A stretch of DNA of 64,000 bases from Nitrosovibrio tenuis (GTDB taxonomy: Bacteria; Pseudomonadota; Gammaproteobacteria; Burkholderiales; Nitrosomonadaceae): contig NZ_FOBH01000009.1 of the NCBI RefSeq assembly GCF_900109785.1, positions 1 through 64,000 on the forward strand, given 5' to 3'. The notes beneath the pieces were generated by a model. It saw only the letters and a list, made by a program, of their open reading frames with translations, searched no databases and had not been told where the DNA came from. A program made the translations under genes and the position numbers. This document shows, piece after piece, positions 1 to 7,939 of the stretch. Each line of letters starts with the position of its first letter. The stretch's first letter is position 1.

Positions 1-170
1 AATTATTAATAAATCAACTGTCTTAGGAAAAATGCATCCAGACATTTTTAATCCCTTATCTAGAGGTTCCATCTTGGAAAGCACAGAATCTGTATTTAAA
101 AAAAGCTTCTTCAAGGCGTCATAAAATTACCATAACCTTCTGCTAAAAACTTAATTTTGTATTTAACAAT

Positions 171-719
171 ACTGGCTCCTTGGGCTTCCCCCAGTTTCAC
201 GGACACATCTCTAAGCACATTTCAGATTTTCGAATTGTATCGGACTGATGTAGCCGATAGTCGAGTGCCTGCGTTTTGGGTTGTAGAACCGCTCAATATA
301 ATCGAAGACATCGGCACGCAATTCGTTGCGGGTACGATACTGCCTTCGACCAAGGCGCTCTGTTTTCAGGGTGGAGAAGAAACTCTCCATTGCGGCGTTA
401 TCCCAGCAATTACCGCGGCGGCTCATACTGCAAGTGATGCCATGCGATTCCAGTAAGCGCTGAAAGTCCTCACTGGTATATTGCGAAGCTTGGTCTGAAT
501 GATGTAGTACTGCTTCTGGCCGACCATGGCGCAATATTGCCATCAACAATGCATCCATCACGAGCTGCGCTGTCATGGTTGGCTGCATCGACCAGCCTAC
601 GACGCGGCGTGAATACAAGTCAAGTACCACAGCCACAAAAAGCCAGCCTTCTGCCGTCCAGACATAAGTGAAGTCAGCCGCCCATTTCTGATTAGGTGCC
701 GATGCGGCGGTTCGGCGGC
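171..719 (-). pseudogene. IS3-family transposase (OrfB) remnant, 5' truncated
   Basis: The reading frame ends at 211. From about 719 down to 211 it encodes a typical IS3-type DDE integrase core: first Asp in WAADFTYV, second Asp in HHSDQASQY, Glu in NAAMESFF, and the usual C-terminal RFYNPKRRHSTIGY block. The frame runs open to 843, but residues 1 to about 41 are only the antisense of a ThiF-like fragment, so the true 5' half of orfB and all of orfA are missing. The C-rich stretch around 175-205 just past the stop could be the outer inverted repeat; no second copy was found. The catalytic triad is intact but the protein lacks its N-terminal DNA-binding part, so it should be inactive. Family call is solid; exact element ends are a guess. 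Confidence 0.8.
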
Positions 720-880
720 TTATTCTGGTCGACGATGACGTCCTATTTTCTGCGAATATCACCCGACACGAACTCGGTTCATCAGCCGTGGGCGTCCACA
801 AGGTCGATGCGCTCCGTGCCCGCCTCATTGAGCTTGCAGGCACGATCGACGTCGCGCTCCATCTGCTGGGCGGACACGGG
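719..880 (+). pseudogene. ThiF/E1-like adenylyltransferase fragment
   Basis: A short open stretch in one plus-strand frame reads LVDDDVLFSANITRHELG, then GVHKVDALRARL. This matches the ATP-binding heart of ThiF/MoeB/E1-like enzymes: acidic D-x-D, the N-x-x-R pair and the conserved Lys about 12 residues later. The upstream half is replaced by the IS3 remnant. The downstream part runs straight into the end of the decayed gene on the opposite strand. About 55 residues of a family member normally several hundred residues long remain. ThiF-like proteins are common in plasmids and integrative elements, which fits the neighbouring plasmid-related protein. The match rests on motif recognition only. 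Confidence 0.5.
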
Positions 881-881
881 C

Positions 882-1185
882 TTAATATTCTTCGGGCAGC
901 AGGAAAGTCGTCACGCTGCGGTCTGCTTCGGTGATGATCCAGAGGGTATTCTCCCCGAAGCCCTCGCAGGGTTTTTCCGGGTCAATTGGGTAGGCCGAGA
1001 GATACGAGACCCTGCCTTTACCGCTTCGGCGTTGGTTTTCGCGTCCTCCGCATCAATACATCCCAATCACCGCGCATGTGCCGCGCAAGACAATGGATCA
1101 TGTACGCCCCGCTCACGTGGTTAAGCGCACCCGGGGTTGTTACAAGCTGCCCAACTGGAAATAGCAGGCGTGGTGTGTACTTCAT
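882..1185 (-). pseudogene. Plasmid-related protein (mis-named 'type I restriction subunit M'), frameshifted
   Basis: Read on the minus strand from the ATG at 1185, the N-terminus contains LFPVGQLVTTPGAL and LARHMRGDWDVL. The continuation DAEDAKTNAEAVKAGSR lies in a second frame. The C-terminus LSAYPIDPEKPCEGFGENT and WIITEADRSVTTFLLPEEY lies in a third frame and stops at 882. Joined, these match a small protein of roughly 100 residues that is widespread on plasmids and integrative elements and often mis-annotated as a restriction subunit. Two frameshifts, near 1050 and 1000, make this a pseudogene. It marks the region as a decayed mobile island. The biochemical role of the family is not known to me. 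Confidence 0.6.
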
Positions 1186-1212
1186 AGCAATCTCCCGAAA
1201 ATGAGGGTTCAA

Positions 1213-1804
1213 GAAAGAGGAGATCTAAAAACAGATCCTCTCGTTCGGACTTCCTCGCCTCGCCCCTGGGGGCGACGGGAGTGGGGAGACAGCCCTGCCT
1301 TCACGGGCAAGGGTTGGGAATGGGTGGGATTAAACGCAGGCAATTGCAGGGCCACTGATGCCTGCCCCGCGATATCGTTTATCCCCTCACAAGTCCCCCT
1401 CACAGAGGACTGGGGGCTTCGCTGGGGGATTACGCGGAAAGGCGCCGGCCGATGCCGTGCTGGATGGGGGTCATGTGAACTGCGGCCGCAAGTAGTTCTT
1501 GCGGATCAGAGGCCGTGACAGGCGAAGCGCACCGCCCGCCAGCGATGGCGGCTGGCGTGGCCTGTGATGAGCGGGGAACCGGATCGGGAGAAATTTTCAC
1601 ACGCCAATCTGCCCTCCCCTATCAACAAACAGCCTACCGCGATAGCCAACGCGTCGTCTTTGTCGGGCAAGCAAAATGATGAGCTGACCGTAGCTGCCTA
1701 TCGGAGTCTGACCTAGGGCAATAGCGTAATACCGAAGTGGCACTGTTCACCCGCCCACCCACAAGCCACGCCCCGCCCGGGGCAGAGCTAGATACACTTA
1801 TAAT
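1213..1804. other. Non-coding stretch, no gene recognised
   Basis: About 590 bases between the decayed island genes and the nidogen-like PEP-CTERM gene. The short open frames here (for example 1209-1403 and 1634-1840 on the minus strand) have no recognisable motif, no convincing ribosome binding site and atypical composition. GC-rich low-complexity patches such as those at 1255-1300 resemble intergenic repeat debris. Nothing functional is claimed. Confidence 0.5.
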
Positions 1805-1832
1805 ACGAAACCCCACACCTGCGGGGTTTCGT
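1805..1832 (-). terminator. Stem-loop downstream of PEP-CTERM gene
   Basis: A perfect 10-bp inverted repeat (ACGAAACCCC and GGGGTTTCGT, loop of 8) lies 30 bases past the stop of the minus-strand gene ending at 1863. Its position fits a transcription terminator, but no good U-run follows on the minus strand, so Rho-independent function is uncertain. Confidence 0.5.
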
Positions 1833-1862
1833 AACTGCAATTAAGATATCTTGACGCCGATT

Positions 1863-2774
1863 TCAGAGGTTCCGTGAGCGAAGTAGCTTGCGCCGATTAC
1901 CTATAAACGCCATGCCGGCGATAGACATTAAGAGAAGTGTTCCGGGCTCCGGAATCGTTCCCGATGGGACCTCGGGTACGCCACTGCTATCCAGATTGAT
2001 CCACAACCGATGATCTTGAACTACTCCAGCTATGCCGTTCAGGGTCGAACCCTCTAGCACATAGCCATTGCTAATTCCGTCACCAAAGCCTACCGCGGCG
2101 GGGACGCAGGACCGCCCGATGCCGCCCACGCCAGTGCAGAGGCCGCCCGAACCGCCACCGCTTGCTGAGCCAACCTCCCAGCCCATGTCGTTCCAGAAGA
2201 AACCGACTCGGCCTTCGCCGCTGGGAACCACGTAGTCGTCTCCCCGAATGACAAGCTGGAATGTATTGAGCGGACTTCCCTGGGCGTTGAAATAGCCGAC
2301 ATTCGGCCAGGTGATGATCACTTCGTTGCCCGCAGCAGAAGAATGCGTCTGTAGCGACATTACTCCGCTACTGCTATTGCGCGTATCCACGTCGGCAAAG
2401 AATGGCGAGATGATCGGCTGAGTCGCACCCTGTAGTCCAGTTGGCGTATAAGCCGCAATGCCGTTTCCAAAGCTGATGTTACCGTTGTTGTTGGCATAAA
2501 AACTGGTGTAGGTCGTGCCAAACAGAGTAAAGTTGAAGCCTAAATTAATCGGTCCACTGAAGCCATCATCATTACGGCCGTTCGCCGCTCCTACGTTGGC
2601 AGCGTTGCTGCCGCCGGTCATCACAAGCGTATTGCCAGTTGAAATCCCCAGATCGGTTGTCCAAAGCGTTGTAGATGGTATGAGCGCGCTCTGGGGAATG
2701 GTAATCACTGCCGCTTGTGCTGCCCCCGTGCACGCGGCTACTGCGGCCGCGCACAGATACATACGAAATTTCAT
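1863..2774 (-). CDS. Nidogen-like domain PEP-CTERM sorting protein
   Basis: A 303-residue exported protein. Residues 1-21 form a signal peptide ending QAA. The body, about 60-255, carries hallmarks of the extracellular nidogen (NIDO) domain: LGFNFTLFGTTYTSFY, NNNGNISFG, ISPFFADVDTR, NEVIITWPNVGYF and FQLVIRGDD. The C-terminus has the PEP-CTERM signal: PEPGTLLLMS motif, a hydrophobic segment and a basic cluster NRRK before the end. PEP-CTERM proteins are processed by an exosortase (not in this window) and tied to exopolysaccharide-producing biofilm bacteria, which fits the large glycan region further along. A glycine-rich linker lies near 205-225. A candidate sigma-54 promoter sits upstream. 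Ligand unknown. Confidence 0.88.
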   Translation of the reverse strand: MKFRMYLCAAAVAACTGAAQAAVITIPQSALIPSTTLWTTDLGISTGNTLVMTGGSNAANVGAANGRNDDGFSGPINLGFNFTLFGTTYTSFYANNNGNISFGNGIAAYTPTGLQGATQPIISPFFADVDTRNSSSGVMSLQTHSSAAGNEVIITWPNVGYFNAQGSPLNTFQLVIRGDDYVVPSGEGRVGFFWNDMGWEVGSASGGGSGGLCTGVGGIGRSCVPAAVGFGDGISNGYVLEGSTLNGIAGVVQDHRLWINLDSSGVPEVPSGTIPEPGTLLLMSIAGMAFIGNRRKLLRSRNL

Positions 2775-2839
2775 ATTTGCTTTCCTTTTTATTTTTTATT
2801 GAGTCTCACGAACCTCGCCCAGGCTCATCAATAAATATA

Positions 2840-2856
2840 AGCATAATTCATGCCTA
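2840..2856 (-). promoter_or_regulatory. Candidate sigma-54 (-24/-12) promoter
   Basis: On the minus strand the sequence TAGGCATGAATTATGCT has GG and GC separated by exactly 10 bases, close to the RpoN consensus TGGCAC-N5-TTGCA. The start point would lie about 55 bases upstream of the gene starting at 2774. PEP-CTERM genes in some exosortase bacteria are controlled by the PrsK/PrsR system with RpoN, so the location makes sense. The -12 half is only a partial match, so this remains a prediction. Confidence 0.4.
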
Positions 2857-2942
2857 CATTATAAAAATGACAAATAATCCTTAACTTATATATAAGGTCG
2901 GTAGAAAACGGTTAAATTTGCCTCATTGAAGTGTAAGCTTTT

Positions 2943-2978
2943 TCGACAAACCCTGCTTATTCGACAAACCCTGCTTAT
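2943..2978. repeat. 18-bp perfect tandem duplication
   Basis: Two head-to-tail copies of TCGACAAACCCTGCTTAT occupy 2943-2960 and 2961-2978, just upstream of the intron-RT remnant. It looks like a slippage duplication at a decayed locus; no function is suggested. Confidence 0.8.
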
Positions 2979-3019
2979 ATCAGCATGGGTGCTATTTTAC
3001 CGATTAACCCTGGCGGAAT

Positions 3020-3202
3020 GTGATCGTGGTCAGGGTACTCGGGCGCATGCCGAAGCAGTACGCGAGGGATGCAGAGGAATTCCTCGAAGGCAAGTTAAAG
3101 CTCACGCTGAATATGGAGAAGATCCATATAACGCATGTGAACGACGGCTTCGCCTTTCGTACCATTCCGTGGGATAAGTATCGGGCTTTGCTGCGCGATT
3201 GA
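3020..3202 (+). pseudogene. Sliver of group II intron reverse transcriptase/maturase
   Basis: The 60-codon frame contains AEEFLEGKLKLTLNMEKIHI followed by THVNDGFAFRTIPW. This resembles the segment just after the catalytic YADD box of group II intron reverse transcriptases, which typically reads L-x-L-N-x-E-K-T-x-I-T-x-V-x-x-G-F-x-F-L-G. The YADD box itself is not visible upstream and the downstream X/maturase domain is absent. It can only be a relic. The match is by eye over about 40 residues. Confidence 0.45.
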
Positions 3203-3363
3203 TCAAACAACTGGCAAGCAATTACGGCATGAACCGGATGGATCTGGTGGAAAGCCTGAATCGACAACGCTCAAGGCACTGGCGGAGCACTCCCAGATGT
3301 GATTGCTGATTTAGCCGCAGCTGCCCGCTACAGCACGGCCAAAGTTATTTGGCCAGTCCAAGC

Positions 3364-4455
3364 CTACCCCAGGCTAAATTCCCCGGCGATCTTCTTTCGC
3401 CGCGCGATGAATCCCACCAGGGCCAGGCCTGCAAGAAAGAGCGCGAAGATCTCCGGCTCCGGAATGGTTGCGACGGCGATGACCTGCCCAGCGTTATTGA
3501 TGTCGGAGGCTTCGGTTAGAATCGCCCCGGCGGGCAGATCAACCAGCGAATTGAGGTCCATCATGCCTGCGCCGTTGGGGCCGGTGATGAAAGCATGGTA
3601 AGTGTCCCCAGCCGTGAGAGATTCACCCACCACCTGCCCGGCAGCGTTAATGCCATAAGCCTTGCTGAAAAAACCACCCAAGGTGCCAAGGTCTCTCAAG
3701 CCCATCCCGTCGGGGCCGGTGATGAAAGCATGGATGGCAGAACCACCCACCACCTGCCCGGCAGCGTTGATGCCATAAGCAAAGCTTTGACTAACGCCCA
3801 GAGTGCCGAGGTCTCTCATGCCCATCCCATCGGGGCCGGTGATGAAAGCATGTTGAGTGCCCCCAGCCGTGGTAGAATAACCCACCACCTGCCCGGTGTC
3901 GTTGATGCCATGAGCATGGGTGTAAGTTCCACCCAAAGACCCAAGGTCTCTCATGCCCATCCCGTCGGGGCCGGTGATGAAAGGGTCGCCAGAATCACCC
4001 GCCACCTGCCCGGCAGCGTTGATGCCATAAGCATCGCTGTAATTACCGGCCAAGGTGCCGAGGTCTCTCATGCCCATCCCATCGGGACCGGTGATGAAAG
4101 CATGTTCACCGCCCCCTGCCGTGAAAGACAAACCCACCACCTGCCCGGCAGCGTTGATGCCATGAGCCACGCTGTAACTACCGCCCAAGGTGCCAAGGTC
4201 TCTCATGCCCATCCCGTTGGGCCCGGTGATGAAAGCATGGCCGCGAGATTCACCCACCACCTGCCCGGCAGCGTTGATGCCATGAGCAAAGGTGTCACCA
4301 CCCAAGGTGCCAATATCAGTTGCCGTCTTGCTGTTGAGATCGATGAGGTATGAATGTTGTACTTGTGCGGAAGCATGGGTGCCGAAACCCAGAGCAGCAG
4401 AAAATGCTGCAGCCAGGATAAAGCCACGGACTTTGACGCCAGGGATGATTTTCAT
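3364..4455 (-). CDS. HAF-repeat extracellular protein with PEP-CTERM anchor
   Basis: A 363-residue protein. The signal peptide (about 1-30) ends ASA before QVQHSYLIDL. Six tandem units follow, each built from HAFITGPDGMGMRDLGTLGG plus a variable stretch and then GINAAGQVVG. These are the classic HAF repeats of secreted and surface proteins. At the DNA level the units repeat every 115-138 bases. One unit (GDPFITGP) has lost the HAF triplet. The C-terminus has a variant PEP-CTERM signal, IPEPEIFALFLAGLAL followed by ARRKK. Likely an exosortase-processed surface or matrix protein. The repeated DNA generates a long false open frame on the other strand. No binding partner can be inferred. Confidence 0.85.
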   Translation of the reverse strand: MKIIPGVKVRGFILAAAFSAALGFGTHASAQVQHSYLIDLNSKTATDIGTLGGDTFAHGINAAGQVVGESRGHAFITGPNGMGMRDLGTLGGSYSVAHGINAAGQVVGLSFTAGGGEHAFITGPDGMGMRDLGTLAGNYSDAYGINAAGQVAGDSGDPFITGPDGMGMRDLGSLGGTYTHAHGINDTGQVVGYSTTAGGTQHAFITGPDGMGMRDLGTLGVSQSFAYGINAAGQVVGGSAIHAFITGPDGMGLRDLGTLGGFFSKAYGINAAGQVVGESLTAGDTYHAFITGPNGAGMMDLNSLVDLPAGAILTEASDINNAGQVIAVATIPEPEIFALFLAGLALVGFIARRKKIAGEFSLG

Positions 4456-4713
4456 GATGACTCCTCGTTTTGGAACAGGGGGGAGTGCCAGGCGAGCGGG
4501 AGAAATACCTTTATAAGGATAGACAAGTCATTTGAATTATCAAGGTGCACGAAGTGCAGGATGCACTGGAAGACATTCGGACAGGCGTCTTGGGCAGCCT
4601 TCTTGAGGCAAATAAAGGTTTTTTTGGATAGCCCCGTATTACCTGGAAGGCGTTCCTTACCCAGTAACAAGCAATAAGTAAAATTTTCCGGCAGGATTTT
4701 GGCCAGGTTTAAA

Positions 4714-4826
4714 ATGAAGAAATCGCGATTCACGGAAAGGCAGATTGTTGGGATGTTGAAAGAAGCCGATAGTGGCGTTGCGGTCAACGAGATCTGGCAT
4801 AAGCACGGGATCAGCTCAGGTAACGA
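4714..4826 (+). pseudogene. IS3-family OrfA N-terminal stub
   Basis: The ATG at 4714 opens MKKSRFTERQIVGMLKEADS and continues GVAVNEIWHKHGIS, the helix-turn-helix N-terminus of IS3-family OrfA proteins. Similarity stops after about 35 residues where the DNA switches to a ParE-like toxin gene. No orfB or right end remains. It is a different IS group from the orfB remnant at 171-719, since OrfA proteins of this type pair with OrfB proteins of the IS407 kind. Confidence 0.7.
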
Positions 4827-5054
4827 GTGCCGCAGAAACCAAGGCGCGCGGTTACCTTCATCCGGGAAGTCCGCGCCAGGTTTCGCGAGATATCCCTTAA
4901 CCCATTGCTCTATCAGCTGCGCCCCGACATAGATAGTGATGCGCGCATGACGACCGTAGGCAGCTATGCCATCCTCTTCCGCGTCACCGATGCCATGCGC
5001 ATCGAGCGCGTGGTCTACGGCGGCCGGGATCTGCCAGGGATTTTCGGTACATGA
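4827..5054 (+). pseudogene. ParE/RelE-family toxin remnant, N-terminus lost
   Basis: The frame reads FIREVRARFREISLNPLLYQ, then LRPDIDSDARMTTVGSYAIL, FRV and IERVVYGGRDLPGIF. This is the C-terminal two thirds of a ParE-like type II toxin, including the Arg/Tyr-rich sheet (VGSYAILFRV, VVYGGRD). The usual first 25-30 residues, with the helical hairpin, are replaced by the IS orfA stub. No antitoxin gene is adjacent. The truncated product probably is not made or not toxic. Alternative: a very short functional ParE starting at 4827, which I consider unlikely. Confidence 0.65.
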
Positions 5055-5451
5055 CCGCTGTTGAAATCAAGGCTTGACCGGGATTCGGCTGGCAGCAAGG
5101 CGCAAAAATTCTGATCGATACGAAAATAACGAGCGATCGCGACAGCTTAGGAGATTATCCACAGCGTTATCCAGCGATTATGTGGATACTGTGCCGGACC
5201 GGAATCAGAAACGATAACTGGGCGTATTACCCCCTGATCTGAGACAAATCCACTGGCCCGAAATAACGGGCATCGAATGCTTGGTATCTGGGCACATGCG
5301 CGGGACTGGCAGGCCATTCGCCATGAGGCATTGATCCAGATGAAGGAAGCGCGATAGAACTGACCCTGACAAGCTCGACCATCTCAGGCGGAAGGCCGCC
5401 ACCGCGGCCTCCTGATCCGAAGGCGCATGGGTTGACGCGACTGCGCGCTTT
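5055..5451. other. Gene-free stretch with DnaA-box-like cluster
   Basis: No coding sequence recognised between the toxin remnant and the LysR gene. Within it, 5155-5163 is a perfect DnaA box (TTATCCACA), 5167-5175 is a weaker one (TTATCCAGC) and 5181-5189 is a reverse-oriented one (TGTGGATAC), all within 35 bases. There is no AT-rich unwinding region or replication gene beside them, so this is not called an origin. It could be a relic of a plasmid replicon or a DnaA titration site. Confidence 0.4.
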
Positions 5452-6342
5452 TTATCTTTGCTTTAATTTTTCCATGAACCACCGACCCGCCGGCCCGGGG
5501 GGTGCGTCCTTGCGGTGAATCGCGTACATGGAAAGCCAGGCACCGGTAACAGAGTATGGTTCCAGCTCGATACGAATCAGGGTTCCGCGCGACAGATCTT
5601 CCTCGACCATTGGCAGGGGCATATTGCCCCAACCCAAACCCGCCCGTAAAAATGCGTGTTTCGCGCCCAAGTCTGCGAGCCGCCAGGTTTGCGACGCAAG
5701 AACGCCGAAAGTTCGCCCTTCCGTCAGAGTGGAACGATCGGTAAGAACAAGCTGCATATGATTGGCCGCATCGGCCCGGGTAACGGTGCCCGCCTGTTTC
5801 GCCAATGGGTGAGACGGCGCCGCTACCGTCACCATATGCACACTCAATAGATACTCCGAAGCACAGTCTGCCGGCACCTCGGGAACCTGGCCGGCTATCC
5901 CGATGCGACAGCGTCCATCCAGAACCGGCTGCATCACCGCGCCAAGCGCCTCCACATACAGATGCAGCGGCATCGCGGGGAAGGCTTCGTGAAATGCGCG
6001 CACCGCCTCGGTCAATGCAGCAATGGGATACATCACATCCACGGCGACAGCCAATTCCGGCTCCAGCCCCTCTTCCAGAGTTCGTGCCTTTGCCTTGAAT
6101 GCGTCCATGCTACTGATGACGACGCGTGCATCCGCAAGCAATGCCCGCCCTGCCTCTGTCAGTTTAGGATAACGGCCGCTTCGATCAAACAAGGTAAACC
6201 CTACTTGCAGTTCCAGATTGGCCAGCGTCTGGCTTACGACCGACTGCGCCCGGCGCAATTTGCGACCGGCGGCCGAAAAACTTCCCTCGTCCGCGGCAGC
6301 TATGAATGTGCGCAGCTGATCCGTGGACATCGCATCTAGCAT
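5452..6342 (-). CDS. LysR-family transcriptional regulator
   Basis: 296 residues, normal for the family. The winged helix-turn-helix spans about residues 9-66 (LRTFIAAADEGSFSAAGRKL, QTLANLELQVGFTLFDRSGR). A LysR substrate-binding domain follows from about 92. Starts at 6342 (MLDAM) or 6330 (MSTDQ) are both possible. It is divergent from the pirin/DoxX pair, the standard arrangement for a LysR regulator controlling its neighbour, and a palindromic operator-like site lies in between. The inducer is unknown. Confidence 0.9.
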   Translation of the reverse strand: MLDAMSTDQLRTFIAAADEGSFSAAGRKLRRAQSVVSQTLANLELQVGFTLFDRSGRYPKLTEAGRALLADARVVISSMDAFKAKARTLEEGLEPELAVAVDVMYPIAALTEAVRAFHEAFPAMPLHLYVEALGAVMQPVLDGRCRIGIAGQVPEVPADCASEYLLSVHMVTVAAPSHPLAKQAGTVTRADAANHMQLVLTDRSTLTEGRTFGVLASQTWRLADLGAKHAFLRAGLGWGNMPLPMVEEDLSRGTLIRIELEPYSVTGAWLSMYAIHRKDAPPGPAGRWFMEKLKQR

Positions 6343-6357
6343 CTATCTCTCCTAACG

Positions 6358-6378
6358 ATATATTGTATCTAAATATAT
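6358..6378. promoter_or_regulatory. LysR-type operator candidate
   Basis: A 21-bp AT-rich palindrome with 7-bp arms (ATATATT, 7-base centre, AATATAT) fits the T-N11-A dyad bound by LysR regulators. It sits 16 bases upstream of the regulator start and about 140 bases upstream of the pirin gene, in the divergent promoter region, and would serve autoregulation and activation. Confidence 0.5.
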
Positions 6379-6517
6379 AGTCTTCACAGATATTAATCCA
6401 GTATTTAATATTTCCTTGTCGTTTCAGAATATGAAACACACTCAAGCAACCCGGGATACGCGCTCTCAAGATTGAGACGCGCATGCCAGACAGAACGTAA
6501 TCATATGGAGAAAAAAA

Positions 6518-7414
6518 ATGAACGCGATCGTTGAAGGTACTAGTTTTTTCAACAGGAATATCGTTTCTAAGCGGCGTATACGTGATCGCACCCAGGGCAG
6601 CAACCATGGCGGCCTGACCCGTCTCGTCAGCCCATCCGACCTCGGCAATCTGATCAAGCCTTTCGTGTTCCTGGACTACTTTGACGTGGCACGAGGCGGA
6701 TCACCGATGAACATGCATCCGCATTCCGGCATCGCGACCATGACCGTGCCGCTGTCAGGAAAGACCGAGTATCACGATAGCACCGGCAAGCAGGGAATAC
6801 TGCCCGCGGGCGGCGTCGAATGGATGAGTGCCGGCGGCGGGGTATGGCACGGCGGCGGCATCGCCGGGAACGAACGCATGAAGGGTTATCAACTATGGGT
6901 GGCATTGCCCCCGGAAGACGAAAACGGCCCAGCGTATAGCCGGTACCTTCCTCCGGAGCAGGTGCCGTCGAGCGGCCCGGCGCGCATCATTCTCGGCCGG
7001 TACGGCCAAGCGGAAAGCCTGATCAGGACCCGCACGCCGATGAATTATCTGCACGTAAGCCTGAAGGATGGCGAGCGCTGGCGCTACCAGCCGCCGGCCG
7101 GTCACACCGTCGCCTGGGTTGCCACGCACCGGGGGAAATTACGCACCGCGAACTGCACGCTGCAAAACGAGATCGCTGTGTTTGAAGAGTCCAGCCAGGC
7201 CATCGATTTCGGCGGGGATGGAGATACCGAATTTGTCCTTGGCTCTTCCATCAGGCATCCCCACGAATTGGCCCTGGGTTACTACTCCGTGCACACGAGC
7301 CCTGCGGCGCTCGCACGTGGCGAAGCCGAAATCAGAAGGATCGGCCGGCAGATTGAATCGGAGAACATACTCAATCGAAAACGCCACCTGCGGGTTCCGG
7401 AGGATTCCGCTTGA
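6518..7414 (+). CDS. Pirin family protein (bicupin)
   Basis: 298 residues. The N-terminal cupin has the pirin signature MHPHSGIATMTVPLSGKTEY, and the second cupin occupies roughly 160-285. In human pirin the metal ligands are two His in HPH, a later His and a Glu. Here His67, His69 and His111 are present, but the Glu position reads Gly (VWHGGG), so the metal site is altered. A strong GGAGAA-type ribosome binding site precedes the ATG. Some bacterial pirins have quercetinase activity, others are regulators; no substrate can be assigned. Probably co-transcribed with the DoxX gene 58 bases downstream and controlled by the divergent LysR protein. Confidence 0.88.
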   Translation: MNAIVEGTSFFNRNIVSKRRIRDRTQGSNHGGLTRLVSPSDLGNLIKPFVFLDYFDVARGGSPMNMHPHSGIATMTVPLSGKTEYHDSTGKQGILPAGGVEWMSAGGGVWHGGGIAGNERMKGYQLWVALPPEDENGPAYSRYLPPEQVPSSGPARIILGRYGQAESLIRTRTPMNYLHVSLKDGERWRYQPPAGHTVAWVATHRGKLRTANCTLQNEIAVFEESSQAIDFGGDGDTEFVLGSSIRHPHELALGYYSVHTSPAALARGEAEIRRIGRQIESENILNRKRHLRVPEDSA

Positions 7415-7472
7415 AACCGCCACACCGTCATATCCGGTCTCTCAATTAATTGCTTTTACTTAAGGAGTTGCC

Positions 7473-7913
7473 ATGAACAGCAATGAAAAAACATTTCCCA
7501 CCCTTCCGATGATCGGTCGCCTGATGATGGCGGTAATCTTCCTGATAAGCGGCTTTGGCAAAGCCGCCGCTCCGCAAATGACCATGGGCTACATCGCGTC
7601 GGTCGGCTTGCCTTTACCGGCACTGGCGCTGGCGATTGCCATAGGCGTGGAAATCATTGGCGGCCTCATGCTCGCACTGGGCTACAGGACACGCATTGCC
7701 GCACTGGCTTTGGCTGTCTTCACCGTGGCCGCAGGTGCATTGTTTCACAACGCCATCGGCGACCAGACTCACTTCATCATGCTGTTGAAGAATATCGCAA
7801 TAACGGGCGGGCTGCTCCAGGTAGCGGCCTTTGGCGCCGGCGCATTCAGCATCGATGCGCGCCGCGGTTACGGCCTGGAAAATATGAAAACCCATTTCCG
7901 GTCGTATCCGTGA
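7473..7913 (+). CDS. DoxX family membrane protein
   Basis: 146 residues with four hydrophobic segments (about 14-32, 50-70, 76-95, 106-124) and the DoxX signature region around GRLMMAVIFLISGFGKAAAP. The ribosome binding site AAGGAG lies just upstream of the ATG at 7473. It follows the pirin gene in the same direction, a frequent pairing with LysR regulators. DoxX proteins are small inner-membrane proteins linked to thiol/redox and quinone stress in several bacteria; the precise function here is unknown. Confidence 0.88.
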   Translation: MNSNEKTFPTLPMIGRLMMAVIFLISGFGKAAAPQMTMGYIASVGLPLPALALAIAIGVEIIGGLMLALGYRTRIAALALAVFTVAAGALFHNAIGDQTHFIMLLKNIAITGGLLQVAAFGAGAFSIDARRGYGLENMKTHFRSYP

Positions 7914-7939
7914 CACGGCCCCAGCACACGCAGGCCCGC

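Noticed and set aside
3595-4353. 252-codon plus-strand open frame over the HAF-repeat gene
   Set aside because: It is the antisense of the repeated units; its repetitive HHLPGSVDA pattern mirrors GINAAGQVV coding. The minus frame has signal peptide and PEP-CTERM.
5155-5189. Chromosomal or plasmid origin of replication
   Set aside because: No dnaA/rep gene, AT-rich unwinding element or further boxes nearby.
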